DNA of 64,000 nucleotides from Pseudomonas monteilii (GCA_001534745.1 CP013997.1:4464001-4528000); one strand, 5' to 3'. Numbered from the stretch's first letter, positions 37,854-48,433 are shown. Program-made: numbers and translations. The notes: generated from the sequence alone by a model not told the origin.

Positions 37854-38606
37854 ATGATCGACGGGCTGACCATTGGATGGGCTCCCTACGCCCTGATTTT
37901 TGCCACCCTGCTATGTGCCTACGTGATTTTCGGCATTGCCGGGTTCGGGACTGCCCTGGTGGCGAGCCCCGTGCTGGCCCTGTTCCTGCCGGTTGCCAAG
38001 ATCGTTCCGCTTCTGGCGCTGATGGACCTGTTCGCGGCCCTGGTCAACGTGAGCCGTGACGGTCGTAATGCCGACTGGCGCGAACTGCGCCGCCTGGTCC
38101 CCATGATGATCCTCGGCAGCCTGATCGGCGCGGCCATCCTGTTGGCCACACGCCCTGAGTACCTGCTGCCGGCCCTGGGTGTCTTCGTGGTCTGTTATGC
38201 CCTGTATTCGCTGAGCGGGCTCAAGCCCCAGCGCCACTTCAGTGCAGCGGCGGCCTACCCGTTCGGCTCGATTGGCGGCGTCTTCAGCGCCTTGTTCGGT
38301 AGCGGCGGGTTCATCTACGCGATCTACCTCAGCGGCCGGATCCCGACCAAGGATGCCATGCGCATCACCCAGACCACGCTCATCGGGCTGAGTACGCTGA
38401 CCCGCGTGGTGCTGTTCGCGCTGGCCGGGGTGTACCTCGACACCAGCCTGCTGTGGCTGGCGCTCTTTCTCGCCCCTGGCATGTTGATCGGCGTCACCGT
38501 CGGGCGCCGCATCACGCTGAACATGTCGCGTGAACAATTCCTCAAGGTGATCAACATCGTGGTGCTCGTTTCCGGCATCACCTTGATCGCGCGTTATTAC
38601 GTTTGA
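37854..38606 (+). CDS. TauE/SafE-family membrane permease
   Basis: Inner-membrane protein of 250 residues with about 7-8 hydrophobic segments. The half-repeat pattern of the TauE/SafE (DUF81) family is visible: FGIAGFGTALVASPVLALFL near residue 24 and PFGSIGGVFSALFGSGGFIY near 140. Members move small organosulfur or carboxylate anions, mostly outward. AGGA precedes the ATG, which is preferred over the GTG one codon earlier. As the first gene after the operator-containing promoter, it probably carries the pathway's substrate or product. Confidence 0.85.
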   Translation: MIDGLTIGWAPYALIFATLLCAYVIFGIAGFGTALVASPVLALFLPVAKIVPLLALMDLFAALVNVSRDGRNADWRELRRLVPMMILGSLIGAAILLATRPEYLLPALGVFVVCYALYSLSGLKPQRHFSAAAAYPFGSIGGVFSALFGSGGFIYAIYLSGRIPTKDAMRITQTTLIGLSTLTRVVLFALAGVYLDTSLLWLALFLAPGMLIGVTVGRRITLNMSREQFLKVINIVVLVSGITLIARYYV

Positions 38607-38674
38607 CCTGCCGGCCTCTTCAGGAGGCCGCATCGGACCACGGCTTTCCCCACAACAACAACAAGGAAGTTCTG

Positions 38675-40201
38675 ATGGACGCTGGTGCGCACAACGAAAT
38701 GATGACAGGGGCCCAATTCCTGGACAGCCTCGACGATGGACGCGACGTGCATATCTATGGCGAGCGGGTGAAGAACGTCTGCGAGCACCCGGCTTTCCGC
38801 AATAGCGCCTACTCGCTGTCGCGGCTGTACGACGCGTTGCATGATCCGGCCACGCAGACGCTGATGACGGACATCGACCCGGACGGCTATCGAACGCATC
38901 GCTACTTCATGCCGGCACGCTCGTCCGCCGATCTGCTCAAGGCACGGGACGCCATCGCCCATTGGTCGCGTCTGTCCTATGGGTTCATGGGCCGTACGCC
39001 GGATTACAAGGCCGGCTTCACCGCGACCCTGCGCTCCGACCCACACCTCTATGCGCCGTTCCACGACAACGCCTTGGCCTGGTACCAGAAAAGCGCCCGC
39101 CAGGTGATGTTCCTCAACCACGTGTTGGTCAACCCACCCATAGGGCGGGCACGCAGCGTAGCGGAGATGCGCGACATCTACCTGCATGTGGAAAAGGAAA
39201 CGGACGCTGGCATCATCGTGCGCGGTGTGAAGATGGTGGCCACCAGCGCCGCCTTGTCCAATGCCACCTTCGTCGCGCAAAACAGCGCGACCCAGTACCG
39301 GGCCGGTACCGAAGAAGACTTTGCCCTGTGCTTCATCCTGCCGATGAACGCGCCCAACCTGAAGATCATGTGCCGCCGCTCCTATGAAGCTGCAGCCCTG
39401 AGCCCGTTCGACAATCCGTTGTCCAGCCGCTTCGACGAAAACGATTCGGTGCTGATCTTCGATGGCGTGCTTGTGCCCTGGGAAAACGTCTTGATCTACC
39501 GGGACGTCGAGCGGGCGCGCAGCTTCTACGCCGCGTCGGGCTTCCTGAACCGTTACCCGTTGCAGTCCGGCACCCGCCTGGCCGTCAAGATGGACTTCAT
39601 CTGCGGCCTGCTGGCCAAGGTGCTGGCATCCAACGGTTCGTCGGAATTCCGTGGCGTGCGTACGCGGCTGGCGGACATCGTGGCCCTGCGCAACATGCTG
39701 TGGACGTTGACCGAAAACCTGTGCCAGTCGCCCGAAGTCCGTCAGGATGGCTCGGTCGTGCCACGCCTCGAAGCCGCCGCCACCGTGCGCTACTTCGGCA
39801 CCCAGATGATGAGCCAGCTCAAGCCGGTCTTCAACACTATCCTTGGTGGCTCGCCGATCATGCAGGTATCCAGCTGGCTGGACATGGCCGACCCCCAGAC
39901 CCGGCCGTTGATCGATGACTATTACCAAGGCACGGGCCAGACTGCCTCCGAGCGCATGAAGCTGATCAAGCTGCTGTGGGACGCGCTGGGCAGCGAGTTC
40001 GCCGGTCGCCATGAGCTCTACGAGAACAACTACGCCGGCAACAACGAGCAGGTTCGCCTGGACATGCTGCGTCATTGCGAAACCGCCGGTGTGATGGATC
40101 AGTGCACCTCTCTGGTCGACCAGTGCCTGGGTGACTACGACGAAACCGGCTGGGCAGCGCCTGGCTGGCGGTTCGAGCCGCGACACCCCGAAATCCGCTG
40201 A
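38675..40201 (+). CDS. HpaB/PvcC-type FADH2-dependent monooxygenase
   Basis: Protein of 508 residues of the 4-hydroxyphenylacetate 3-monooxygenase (large component) family, related to acyl-CoA dehydrogenases. Visible parts are MMTGAQFLDSLDDGRDVHIY near the start, FLNHVLVNPPIGRARS near 145, GIIVRGVKMVATSAALSN near 185 and VLIFDGVLVPWENVLIYRDV near 270. Such enzymes hydroxylate phenols using reduced flavin from a separate reductase; none is encoded nearby. AAGGAAG lies 5 bases before the ATG. The substrate is unknown, and the family match is to the fold rather than to HpaB itself. Confidence 0.87.
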   Translation: MDAGAHNEMMTGAQFLDSLDDGRDVHIYGERVKNVCEHPAFRNSAYSLSRLYDALHDPATQTLMTDIDPDGYRTHRYFMPARSSADLLKARDAIAHWSRLSYGFMGRTPDYKAGFTATLRSDPHLYAPFHDNALAWYQKSARQVMFLNHVLVNPPIGRARSVAEMRDIYLHVEKETDAGIIVRGVKMVATSAALSNATFVAQNSATQYRAGTEEDFALCFILPMNAPNLKIMCRRSYEAAALSPFDNPLSSRFDENDSVLIFDGVLVPWENVLIYRDVERARSFYAASGFLNRYPLQSGTRLAVKMDFICGLLAKVLASNGSSEFRGVRTRLADIVALRNMLWTLTENLCQSPEVRQDGSVVPRLEAAATVRYFGTQMMSQLKPVFNTILGGSPIMQVSSWLDMADPQTRPLIDDYYQGTGQTASERMKLIKLLWDALGSEFAGRHELYENNYAGNNEQVRLDMLRHCETAGVMDQCTSLVDQCLGDYDETGWAAPGWRFEPRHPEIR

Positions 40202-40271
40202 CCGCTGACCTTTGAAAAACGATGCCCTCGGGCATCGACGGCCTTTCTTTGCCTGAAAACAGGAGATACCG

Positions 40272-41315
40272 ATGTTCTACACCGGTGAATGGAATCGTGA
40301 CGAAGTCGACTACAAGGCGCTGGCAGGACAATGGCATGTGTTGTGCCGCAGTGAAGACGTCGGCGTGCAGCAGCCGCTGGCCGCCAAACTGCTGGGCGAA
40401 GACCTGGTGCTGTGGCGAGACGAAGCAGGCCAGGTCCATGCCTGGAAAGACTACTGCGGCCACCGTGGCGCGCGCCTGTCCCTGGGCTGCGTCAAGCAGG
40501 GTGAAATCGAGTGCCCCTACCACGGCTGGCGCTACAACGCCCAAGGGCAGTGCACACGGGTACCTGCCCACCCGGAACGCAGCGGACCGGCCTCGCACCG
40601 CCTGGTGTACCGGCACCATGCGCAAGAGCGCTACGGCTATGTCTGGGTCAGCCTGGAAACGCCTCAGCGGCCCCTGCCCGAGCTGCCGCAATGGGAAGAC
40701 GACAGTTACCGGAAGGTCTACGCCGGTCCGTACCACTACAAGGCCAACGCGTTGCGGTCGCTGGAAAACTTCATCGACGCTTCGCATTTCCCCTTCGTCC
40801 ATGCTCACCTCAACGGTCTGCCGGACGCACCGGAACCGTTGAAAAAGTACAGCGTTCACGAAGACGAACGGGGCTTGCACTCGTCGGAGATCACGGTGTT
40901 CCAGCCGTTCGGCGATCACCGTGGCATACCCGTCAACGCGCGCTATACCTACTCGGTGCTCAATCCCACCACCGCGTACTTCATGAAGAAAACCGGCGAA
41001 ACCGAGCGTTTCTGCACGTTCTTCAATGCCACGCCGGTGGATGAAGCCGAGTGCATCATCTGGCTGATCGTGGCCATCAACTTCGGTCCGGAGCTGACCC
41101 TCGAGCAGATCCTCGCCCGTCAGAACACCGTGTTCGAGCAGGATCGGCGCATTGTCGAATCGCAACGCCCTGCCCGCCTGCCCTTGGATCCACGCGCGGA
41201 AATGCACGTGGTCAGCGACCGCATGGGCCTCGAATACCGCCGCTGGATCCATGCCCTGGGCCAGCGTGCGGTCAGCCAGAAGCAGGACTCCACCATCGCC
41301 ACGGTTTCCCTTTGA
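40272..41315 (+). CDS. Rieske non-haem iron oxygenase, alpha subunit
   Basis: Oxygenase component of 347 residues. The Rieske cluster ligands are in DYCGHRGARLSLG and ECPYHGWRYN (C-x-H...C-x2-H, about residues 62-82). The mononuclear iron site has ENFIDASHFPFVHAHL near 165, with the Asp and two His. The overall form is of the VanA/phthalate type that uses a separate reductase, and none is adjacent. These enzymes demethylate, hydroxylate or desaturate small molecules. AGGAG precedes the ATG. It lies 13 bp before the aminotransferase gene. Confidence 0.92.
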   Translation: MFYTGEWNRDEVDYKALAGQWHVLCRSEDVGVQQPLAAKLLGEDLVLWRDEAGQVHAWKDYCGHRGARLSLGCVKQGEIECPYHGWRYNAQGQCTRVPAHPERSGPASHRLVYRHHAQERYGYVWVSLETPQRPLPELPQWEDDSYRKVYAGPYHYKANALRSLENFIDASHFPFVHAHLNGLPDAPEPLKKYSVHEDERGLHSSEITVFQPFGDHRGIPVNARYTYSVLNPTTAYFMKKTGETERFCTFFNATPVDEAECIIWLIVAINFGPELTLEQILARQNTVFEQDRRIVESQRPARLPLDPRAEMHVVSDRMGLEYRRWIHALGQRAVSQKQDSTIATVSL

Positions 41316-41328
41316 CAAGGACTGCCCC

Positions 41329-42699
41329 ATGAACCCGAATGCTTTGCACATGCTGGCCGCACGAGAATCCAACGCCCGCACCTATGCCAGAAACATTCCC
41401 AGGCTTTTGAGCCAAGGCCAGGGCGCCGAGGTCATCGACAGCGAGGGTCGCCATTACCTGGACTGCCTGGCCTGCGCGGGCGCGCTACCCTTGGGCCATA
41501 ACCATCCGTTCGTCCGCGATCGGGTGATCGCCTTTCTTCAATCGGGACAACTGCAGCAGGCGCTGGACATCGCCACTCCCGCGAAAGTCGACTTCGTCGA
41601 GGAGCTGTACCGGGCGCTTCCCGCCGAATTTGCCGCCAACGCTCGCTTCCAGCTCTGCGGTCCTACGGGCGCGGATGCCGCCGAAGCAGCACTCAAGCTG
41701 TTCAAGACCGCCACCGGGCGGCGTCCGGTCATCGTCTTCCAAGGCGCCTACCATGGCATGACCCACGGCACGCTGGGCATGATGGGCAATCTGGCGCCCA
41801 AGCATGCCATCAGCGGGTTGCCCGGCGAGGTGCATTTTGCGCCGTATCCCTATGCCTTCCGCAGCCCCTTTGGCGCAGGTGTGCATGCCGCAGACACCGA
41901 TGCGCTGAGCCTGGCGTGCCTGGACAACCTGCTCAGCGACCCTGAAAGCGGCGTTGGCAAGCCCGCCATGGTGCTGCTCGAAGCCATCCAGGGCGAAGGA
42001 GGCTGCATTCCCGCCAGCGCCCATTGGCTGCGTCAGGTACGAGAGATCACCACGCGGCATCACGTTCCGCTGGTGATCGACGAGATTCAGAGCGGCATTG
42101 GTCGCAGTGGCGACATGTTCGCCTTCGAGCACGCCGGCATCACCCCCGACGCCATCCTGCTCTCCAAAGCCATCGGTGGAGGTTACCCCCTGTCCGTGCT
42201 GGTCTACCTGGACCAGTACGACCTGTGGAAACCCGGTGCGCACGCCGGCACGTTCCGGGGTAACCAGATCGCGCTGGTCAGCGGTGCCGCCACCCTGGAA
42301 TACATTCGCCAGGAGGGCCTGCTCGATCATGTACGTCAGGTGGGCGCTCAACTGCGGGACGGCCTGCTACGACTCCAGCAGGAACATACCTGCATCGGCG
42401 ACGTTCGAGGCCGGGGCCTGATGTTGGGCATGGAGCTGGTCGACCCAGAGGGCGCACTGGATACCCAGGGTCATCGTCTGGCTGCGGGTGAATTGGCCAC
42501 ACGCGTGAAGCGGGCCTGTCTGGACGAAGGTCTGCTCATCGAAACGGGCGGGCGGCACGGCGCGGTGCTACGTTTCCTGCCACCGCTGGTGATCACGTCC
42601 ACGCAAGTGGAGCAGATCCTGCAGCGTCTTGGCCGCGCACTGCAACGCACGCTGGCTCAATCGCCCCAGGTGGCGAACGCACTGGAGGCGCAAGCATGA
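41329..42699 (+). CDS. class III PLP aminotransferase (diaminobutyrate aminotransferase-like)
   Basis: Aminotransferase of 456 residues. QLCGPTGADAAEAALKLFK binds phosphate, VFQGAYHGMTHGTLGMMG precedes the core, PLVIDEIQSGIGRSGDMFAF holds the PLP-ring Asp, and LLSKAIGGGYPLSVLVY the Schiff-base Lys. The pattern is closest to omega-aminotransferases of the Dat/EctB/RhbA kind. The start MNPNALHML has AAGGA 8 bases upstream. Its stop overlaps the N-hydroxylase start by 4 bases. This pairing is also found in hydroxamate siderophore loci, but no siderophore synthetase is present here. Confidence 0.93.
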   Translation: MNPNALHMLAARESNARTYARNIPRLLSQGQGAEVIDSEGRHYLDCLACAGALPLGHNHPFVRDRVIAFLQSGQLQQALDIATPAKVDFVEELYRALPAEFAANARFQLCGPTGADAAEAALKLFKTATGRRPVIVFQGAYHGMTHGTLGMMGNLAPKHAISGLPGEVHFAPYPYAFRSPFGAGVHAADTDALSLACLDNLLSDPESGVGKPAMVLLEAIQGEGGCIPASAHWLRQVREITTRHHVPLVIDEIQSGIGRSGDMFAFEHAGITPDAILLSKAIGGGYPLSVLVYLDQYDLWKPGAHAGTFRGNQIALVSGAATLEYIRQEGLLDHVRQVGAQLRDGLLRLQQEHTCIGDVRGRGLMLGMELVDPEGALDTQGHRLAAGELATRVKRACLDEGLLIETGGRHGAVLRFLPPLVITSTQVEQILQRLGRALQRTLAQSPQVANALEAQA

Positions 42700-43997
42700 A
42701 CCGTCTCTCGCCTGTCGTCGACATCCTGGGCATCGGCTTCGGCCCGGCCAACCTGGCCTTGGCCATCGCGCTCGAAGAGCTGGCACCTCACTTGGACGTG
42801 GCCTTTCTCGAGCGGCGTCTGGGGCCGCTCTGGCAGCCCAACATGCTGCTGCCCGGCTCGGACATCCAGAACCATCCGCTGCGCGACCTGGTGACGCCAC
42901 GCAATCCACGCAGCCGCTATGGCTTCACCAACTTCCTCTTCGAGCAAGGCCGTCTCTACGAGCATTTGAACCTGCCGCTGCATTATCCCTTGCGCGAAGA
43001 GTACGCCCAGTACGTCACCTGGGCTGCCGGCTTCTTCGCCGACCGCGTGCAGTATGGCTGCGAAGCACAGGCCGTGGCGCTGGTCGAGGCGCCTGAAGGC
43101 GAGCGTCACTACCAGGTGACCTGTACCGACGGCCGTGTCGTGTGCGCACGGGCGCTGGTCCTGGCGCCCGGCCGCACCCCTCACATCCCGGCACCCTTCG
43201 CGGGGATCAGCGACGCCCGTGTTCGCCACCTGAACGACTACCTGCCAGCGCTGGCCGAAAGCATCGCTGCGACGGGCGGCCAATCTCGGGTGGCGGTGAT
43301 CGGTGGCAGCCAGAGCGCCGTGGAAATCCTGCTCCATGCCAGCGAACAGTCGGGCGTCCGGGACGTGGTGGGCTTCACACGCAATTTCGGTTACCGGCAA
43401 AAAGACACCAGCCCGTTTTCCGATGAGGTCTACTTTCCTGCCTTCGTCGATACGTTCTACAGCGCCACCCCCGACCAGAAAGCACGGCTGCGCCGGGAGC
43501 TGGTACACACCAACTATTCGGCGGCCGATATCGACGTGCTCAACCAATTGTACGTGCGTCGCTACGAGCAGTCCCTGCGTGGTGAAAGTCGGCTGCAGTT
43601 GCGCACGTGCGAGGAGATCCAGGCGTGTCGTCCGTCGCCCGGACAGGTGGAGATAGAAAGCCGGCACGCCCTCGAGGGCCGTCATCATCGCCAAGGGTTC
43701 GATCTGGTCATCCTGGCCACCGGTTTTCTCGACCTTGGCCAGGGCGAACGACAGGAGCCTGTGCCGCCGCTGCTGGCCACGTTGGTTGGCGAGTACGCAC
43801 ACGCAGGGCTGTCGGTTCAGCGCGACTACCGCATCGACTTGGGCAACGCGCTACCGATCTATCTGAATGGTCTGTGCGAATCCACTCATGGGATGGGCGA
43901 TGCGGGTTCCTTCAGCTTGCTAGCACTGCGCGCCCAGTCCATCGTCGAGTCGCTGAGCGCTTGCCTGGCGGCTCCAGAGCGCGTCGATCATGCATAG
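42696..43997 (+). CDS. SidA/IucD/PvdA-type flavin N-hydroxylase
   Basis: FAD- and NADPH-dependent monooxygenase of 433 residues. The FAD motif DILGIGFGPANLALAIALEE is at residues 8-27, the NADPH motif VAVIGGSQSAVEILLH near 200, and the family C-terminal motif DLVILATGFLDL near 335. Members hydroxylate the terminal amine of lysine, ornithine or a related diamine. Its substrate may be the product or precursor of the upstream aminotransferase. The start overlaps the upstream stop (ATGA) and its own stop overlaps the next start by 8 bases, so the three genes are tightly coupled. Confidence 0.93.
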   Translation: MNRLSPVVDILGIGFGPANLALAIALEELAPHLDVAFLERRLGPLWQPNMLLPGSDIQNHPLRDLVTPRNPRSRYGFTNFLFEQGRLYEHLNLPLHYPLREEYAQYVTWAAGFFADRVQYGCEAQAVALVEAPEGERHYQVTCTDGRVVCARALVLAPGRTPHIPAPFAGISDARVRHLNDYLPALAESIAATGGQSRVAVIGGSQSAVEILLHASEQSGVRDVVGFTRNFGYRQKDTSPFSDEVYFPAFVDTFYSATPDQKARLRRELVHTNYSAADIDVLNQLYVRRYEQSLRGESRLQLRTCEEIQACRPSPGQVEIESRHALEGRHHRQGFDLVILATGFLDLGQGERQEPVPPLLATLVGEYAHAGLSVQRDYRIDLGNALPIYLNGLCESTHGMGDAGSFSLLALRAQSIVESLSACLAAPERVDHA

Positions 43998-45246
43998 TCC
44001 AGGCTTGCGCGAATTGCTGACGGCGCCCTCGTGCTGGCAAGCCCGACTGACCTGCCGTCAGGTCCATGGCGCGCCCCTGCCCCTGCAAACCGATGTCGCC
44101 GTCATCGGTGCCGGTATCGGCGGCCTGGCCGCCGCGCAGCGGGCACTCGAAGCGGGGCTGTCCGTTACGGTACTGGAAGCGAACCAGGTAGGCAGCGGCG
44201 GCAGCGGTCGAAACTCGGGCTTTGTGGTTCCCGTGCCTGCTCGCCACACGCCAGACTCGCTTCGTCGATGCGTGGGCAGTGGTACCAGCGTCTTGATGGC
44301 AGCACTTCAAGAGGCTGTCCACGGTGTGTTCGAGCAGGCACCGGGCGCGGATCGGCGTGGCTGGTTGCAACCGTTCACGCCGACAGCATCCACCCAGGCA
44401 CAGACACTGGCCGCCGGTTGGCGAGCCTTGGGCGTGGAGGTCACCGTACTCGAAGGTGAAGCCCTGGCGCATGCAATCGGCACCTCTCGCTATACGAAGG
44501 CGCTGCACTTCCCAGGTGGGGGAGCCATCAATCCCATGACCTTGCTGCAACAGATGGCCAATGCGATCCATCACCAGGGTGGCTCGATCATCGAGCAGTG
44601 TCCAGTCATCCGAGTTACCCCCAAGGGCCGTGGGGTCACCCTGGAAACGCCGGCAGGCTGCCTGAGTGCAGGTCGTGTCTTCATCGCCGGTAATGCCTAC
44701 GGCACCGGAGCCAGCCGGGTGACCCGCCACGCCGTAGGCCCCCTTCCGCTCACTTTGGCCACCTTCGCGTTGCCTCGCCCTGCCGCATCCAGCCCGCTGC
44801 CTTTTTCCGACACTCACAAGGACATGTGGTTTGCGCGCTGGCTTGACGCCCGTACGGTCTTGACCGGATGTTTCGCCCTTCCGCTGCAGCGAGGGGCGAA
44901 AGCCTGTGGCGATCTGTTGCAGGCGCGCCTGGAAGGGTTGTACGGCCACCGCCCTGCGACACCGTGTCAACAGTGGGCCGGTTGGGTGGGCTTGACGCCC
45001 GACGGCCTGCCCAAGGTCCACGACAGCGAAGGACGCGTTCTCAGCTGGAGTGGCTGCAATGGCCGCGGTATCGCCCTTTCGCTGATGATGGGCCGAACCC
45101 TGATGGACCAGCTGTGCGGGCTGACCGGAATACGCCTTCCCCTGACTGCACCGGGCTGGCAACCGAGCACGGTGCTGGCCTGGCTGGCACAGGCCGTCAT
45201 CGCTCGAGACCGTTACCAACAACGCCGCGCCCTGCTGGCGCTTTGA
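43990..45246 (+). CDS. DAO-family FAD-dependent amine/amino-acid oxidase
   Basis: Flavoprotein of 418 residues. A 35-residue N-terminal stretch precedes the FAD motif VAVIGAGIGGLAAAQRALEA and GGSGRNSGFVVP. ALHFPGGGAINPMTLLQQMA near 175 and SWSGCNGRGIALSLMMGRTL near 350 match the substrate and second FAD regions of PuuB/DadA-type oxidases. It would oxidise a C-N bond to an imine. It overlaps the N-hydroxylase gene by 8 bases. The substrate is not known; one option is an N-hydroxylated or secondary amine made by its neighbours. Confidence 0.88.
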   Translation: MHSPGLRELLTAPSCWQARLTCRQVHGAPLPLQTDVAVIGAGIGGLAAAQRALEAGLSVTVLEANQVGSGGSGRNSGFVVPVPARHTPDSLRRCVGSGTSVLMAALQEAVHGVFEQAPGADRRGWLQPFTPTASTQAQTLAAGWRALGVEVTVLEGEALAHAIGTSRYTKALHFPGGGAINPMTLLQQMANAIHHQGGSIIEQCPVIRVTPKGRGVTLETPAGCLSAGRVFIAGNAYGTGASRVTRHAVGPLPLTLATFALPRPAASSPLPFSDTHKDMWFARWLDARTVLTGCFALPLQRGAKACGDLLQARLEGLYGHRPATPCQQWAGWVGLTPDGLPKVHDSEGRVLSWSGCNGRGIALSLMMGRTLMDQLCGLTGIRLPLTAPGWQPSTVLAWLAQAVIARDRYQQRRALLAL

Positions 45247-45270
45247 GCCTCTTTTACACGAGACACCACC

Positions 45271-45900
45271 ATGAGCGCCTGTCCCTTTCATTATTCGCAG
45301 TACCGCTCCACCTCACCCCAACTGATCGACCGCTTCATCGACGCCTTTCCCCTGGCGGTTCTCACCTCGCACGAAGAAGGCCGCTTCTTTTCAAGTCATG
45401 TGCCGCTGCTGCGCCAGGCGGACGGTTCGCTGTTCGGCCATGTGGACGGCCGCAATCCTCAGTTTCGCGGCCAGGAGGAGATCCGTTGCCAGATCATCTT
45501 CATGGGGCCGTCTGCCTACATTCCGCCTGAGGCGTATGTCTCCTCTCAGCTACCGACCTGGAATTACCTCGCCGTGCACATGCAGGCCATCGTCCGTGTC
45601 TCCGAGAGCCTCCACCAGAACCTCGAGATCCTGCAGCAGACGGCTCAGCGATTGGCGACCAGCGACCGGAGCTACCGCGTTGACCCGACCGACCCCAGGG
45701 TGTCGAGCAATCTGCCCCATATCCTCGGCCTGAACATTCAGCCGATCTCCGTGGAGGGTCGCTTCAAGCTATCCCAGGACAAGACCGCGTTCGATGCCTC
45801 GGCTGCGCTGGACCATCTGCTGTCTCGAAGCCTCGACGAGCACCACGACCTGCTGGCCGACCTGCTGACGCCTGCCCCCTTGCATCCTACTGAGGCCTGA
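45271..45900 (+). CDS. PaiB-like FMN-binding protein
   Basis: Protein of 209 residues of the PaiB (FMN-binding negative transcriptional regulator) family. It shows FPLAVLTSHEEGRFFSSHVP near 30, HVDGRNPQF near 65, FMGPSAYIPPEAYVSSQLPT near 85 and WNYLAVHMQ near 105, the split-barrel flavin-binding core. Bacillus PaiB was linked to regulation, but many members are likely flavin enzymes. Here it ends a run of redox genes, so an enzymatic or flavin-supplying role is as likely as regulation. Confidence 0.87.
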   Translation: MSACPFHYSQYRSTSPQLIDRFIDAFPLAVLTSHEEGRFFSSHVPLLRQADGSLFGHVDGRNPQFRGQEEIRCQIIFMGPSAYIPPEAYVSSQLPTWNYLAVHMQAIVRVSESLHQNLEILQQTAQRLATSDRSYRVDPTDPRVSSNLPHILGLNIQPISVEGRFKLSQDKTAFDASAALDHLLSRSLDEHHDLLADLLTPAPLHPTEA

Positions 45901-45902
45901 GC

Positions 45903-46292
45903 ATGCCCATCGTACGTATAGAAGACCCCGTGCACCGAACCCCTGAAACACGCCAGGCGATCATCGAGACGGTTTACCGTTGCCTGCGCCAGGTATTCAA
46001 GGTCAGCGACGAGGAGCTGCAAGCGCGTTATCACACCTACGCCGCCCCTGATTTTCGCAGTCCGGGGGACTGCGAGGCCTTTCTCCAGATCGAGATCACT
46101 GTTTTCAAAGGGCGAACGCTGGAGACCAAGCGGCGGCTGTACCAGGCCATCAGCCAGGCGCTGTCGGAGCAGCTTCACCTGCCGGCGCAGGCCATGCTGA
46201 TCCTGCTCGACGAGCGTGAGGGCGAGAACTGGGGCATGCGCGGCGGCATACCTGCGTGTGAGATCGATTTCGGCTATGCCATCGACATCTAG
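45903..46292 (+). CDS. tautomerase-superfamily protein
   Basis: Protein of 129 residues starting MPIVRIED, so Pro-1 is exposed after Met removal as in 4-oxalocrotonate tautomerase and MIF-like enzymes. The length is twice that of 4-OT subunits, with the second half (IEITVFKGRTLETKRRLYQA) matching the beta-alpha-beta repeat. Such enzymes tautomerise enols or dehalogenate. It begins 2 bp after the PaiB-like stop and is followed by a perfect terminator hairpin, so it ends the transcript. Confidence 0.88.
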   Translation: MPIVRIEDPVHRTPETRQAIIETVYRCLRQVFKVSDEELQARYHTYAAPDFRSPGDCEAFLQIEITVFKGRTLETKRRLYQAISQALSEQLHLPAQAMLILLDEREGENWGMRGGIPACEIDFGYAIDI

Positions 46293-46324
46293 CACCGAGA
46301 CGTCCCAGCGGGAGCAGTAAACGA

Positions 46325-46348
46325 AAACGGCGCCCGAAGGCGCCGTTT
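46325..46348. terminator. bidirectional terminator between tautomerase and rho genes
   Basis: AAACGGCGCC (46325-46334) and GGCGCCGTTT (46339-46348) form a perfect 10-bp stem with loop CGAA. It has A residues on the left and T residues on the right, so it can end both the plus-strand block and the minus-strand rho transcript. Confidence 0.9.
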
Positions 46349-46364
46349 CTGTTCGAAGCGTCTG

Positions 46365-47624
<1,260 letters not shown>

Positions 47625-47820
47625 AAGGGGAGTGACGTAATCATGTAAGAAGGGAGGATTAAGCTTCTGGCTTAATGAAGCCGCGCCGCAAGAAGGCGAC
47701 AGGATCGCGTACTGATTCGAATTGGGGGTGCATCGGCGACGGCGTGCAGAGGGCACTGGAGAAACAGTGCGAGGCCGAATGTATCACTTGCTTTTTTCGA
47801 CGTCTAGTGATTTGCAAAAG

Positions 47821-47849
47821 AAAAGCCCCGGAAATCCGGGGCTTTTTCG
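47821..47849 (-). terminator. terminator of trxA
   Basis: AGCCCCGGA (47824-47832) and TCCGGGGCT (47835-47843) form a strong stem. On the minus strand it is followed by TTTTCTTTT. It lies 22 bp after the trxA stop and separates trxA from the rho leader. Confidence 0.9.
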
Positions 47850-47864
47850 TCGCTCGGGCCTGCC

Positions 47865-48191
47865 TTAGAGGTTGGCGTCGAGGAACGCGGCCAGCTGCGA
47901 CTTGGACAGTGCACCCACCTTGGTGGCCTCGACGTTGCCGTTCTTGAACAGCATCAGGGTCGGGATGCCACGCACGCCGTGCTTGGCCGGGGTTTCCTGG
48001 TTTTCGTCGATGTTCAGCTTGGCGACGGTCAGCTTGCCTTCGTAAGTGGAGGCGATGTCGTCCAGCACAGGGGCGATCATCTTGCAGGGACCGCACCATT
48101 CGGCCCAGTAGTCGACCAGTACCGGACCTTCGGCCTTGAGCACTTCGGCCTCGAAGGTGGCATCGGTGACGTATTTGATCAGATCGCTCAT
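47865..48191 (-). CDS. trxA: thioredoxin 1
   Basis: Cytoplasmic disulphide reductase of 108 residues with the active site [10 protein letters not shown] near residue 31 and the cis-proline in GIPTLMLF. The start MSDLIKYV is chosen because it gives the exact family length; the frame is open 42 codons farther but unlike thioredoxin. It sits between ppx and rho, the usual trxA-rho order in gammaproteobacteria. Confidence 0.98.
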   Translation of the reverse strand: MSDLIKYVTDATFEAEVLKAEGPVLVDYWAEWCGPCKMIAPVLDDIASTYEGKLTVAKLNIDENQETPAKHGVRGIPTLMLFKNGNVEATKVGALSKSQLAAFLDANL

Positions 48192-48433
48192 GGATATCTC
48201 CATATCATAGGCAAGAAAACGTAACCCATCATAGCCGCACCGGCGCGCTACAGGAAGCTGCGGGCGATTGGCAGTCACTATAGCAGTGCTTGATTGCATC
48301 AATCGTGACGGCCCCATGACAGCCCTGCGCAGCCCGATTACCTGCTCTCCGTCAAGCTCACACGCAGCACGCGTTGGCGTGCGGCGTGGATCGTGGCACG
48401 ATTGTCGGGTAATCGACCGAGAACCTCGAGATC

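Noticed and set aside
42696..43997. A hydroxamate siderophore locus based on the N-hydroxylase and aminotransferase
   Set aside because: No NRPS, IucA/IucC-type synthetase, acyltransferase or TonB receptor lies nearby, and the oxygenases do not fit.
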